A program made the translations under genes and the position numbers. From positions 1 to 6,073 of the forward strand of contig JACZKN010000462.1 in assembly GCA_014859985.1 (NCBI GenBank): 6,073 nucleotides of DNA, given 5' to 3'. Under the pieces are notes generated by a model, which did no database searches, was not told the DNA's origin, and saw only the letters and a program-made list of their open reading frames with translations. Below, in pieces: positions 6,071 to 6,073 of this stretch (position 1 is the first letter of the stretch; each line of letters begins with the position of its first letter). Source of the DNA: Candidatus Krumholzibacteriia bacterium (GTDB taxonomy: Bacteria; Krumholzibacteriota; Krumholzibacteriia; LZORAL124-64-63).

Positions 6071-6073
6071 CAA

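Larger units (their letters stand above)
5993..6073. other. Non-coding 5' region of the minus-strand pair
   Basis: This is the only stretch of appreciable length without a supported gene. It should hold the promoter of the DUF3228-lapA unit, but I see no convincing -35/-10 pair on the minus strand. A plus-strand TATGCT (6014-6019) is -10-like but has no matching -35. An exact 11-base direct repeat CCCCGACCCGG (6035-6045 and 6060-6070) lies here with a 25-base period. Confidence 0.4.

Noticed and set aside
6015..6073. Divergent plus-strand gene starting at ATG 6015 and running off the window
   Set aside because: Only 19 codons are visible, the upstream sequence has no ribosome site, and the residues (Pro/Arg/Gly-rich) show no family resemblance.

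Overview
This is a gene-dense window of very GC-rich DNA (roughly 70% G+C by eye, with nearly all third codon positions G or C). It comes from a bacterium with a Gram-negative type of gene set: a two-component system whose regulator has the layout of a sigma-54 activator, a TspO membrane protein and a LapA-like membrane protein. The lineage cannot be resolved from these genes. No RNA genes, mobile elements or CRISPR arrays are visible, and no gap between genes exceeds about 80 bases.

Plus strand, 1-5195: five genes packed as one operon. A PhnD-like substrate-binding protein (its 5' end lies outside the window) is followed by a membrane sensor histidine kinase with HAMP and HEINNP motifs. Next come an NtrC-type regulator (receiver, AAA+, Fis-type HTH), a DSD1-like PLP enzyme of the D-serine dehydratase / D-threonine aldolase fold, and a TspO/MBR family membrane protein. 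All four junctions are the same 4-base ATGA overlap (774-777, 2261-2264, 3589-3592, 4725-4728), so translational coupling is likely throughout.

Minus strand, 5992-5192: a two-gene unit converges on this operon. A DUF3228-like protein with a TTG start precedes a small LapA-like (DUF1049) membrane protein by 3 bases. The lapA-like gene and tspO meet tail to tail with interleaved stop codons in a single CTAG (5192-5195), leaving no room for an intergenic terminator.

Reading of the whole (inference): the binding protein probably captures a small ligand, possibly an oxyanion, at the periplasmic face and passes the signal to the kinase. The kinase would phosphorylate the regulator, which may activate sigma-54 promoters outside this window. 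The PLP enzyme and TspO are co-expressed with the sensor cassette, and I do not know of a described system with this composition. The regulator has a non-standard Walker B (DD instead of DE) and a Lys at the sensor I position, which raises the question of how well it hydrolyses ATP.
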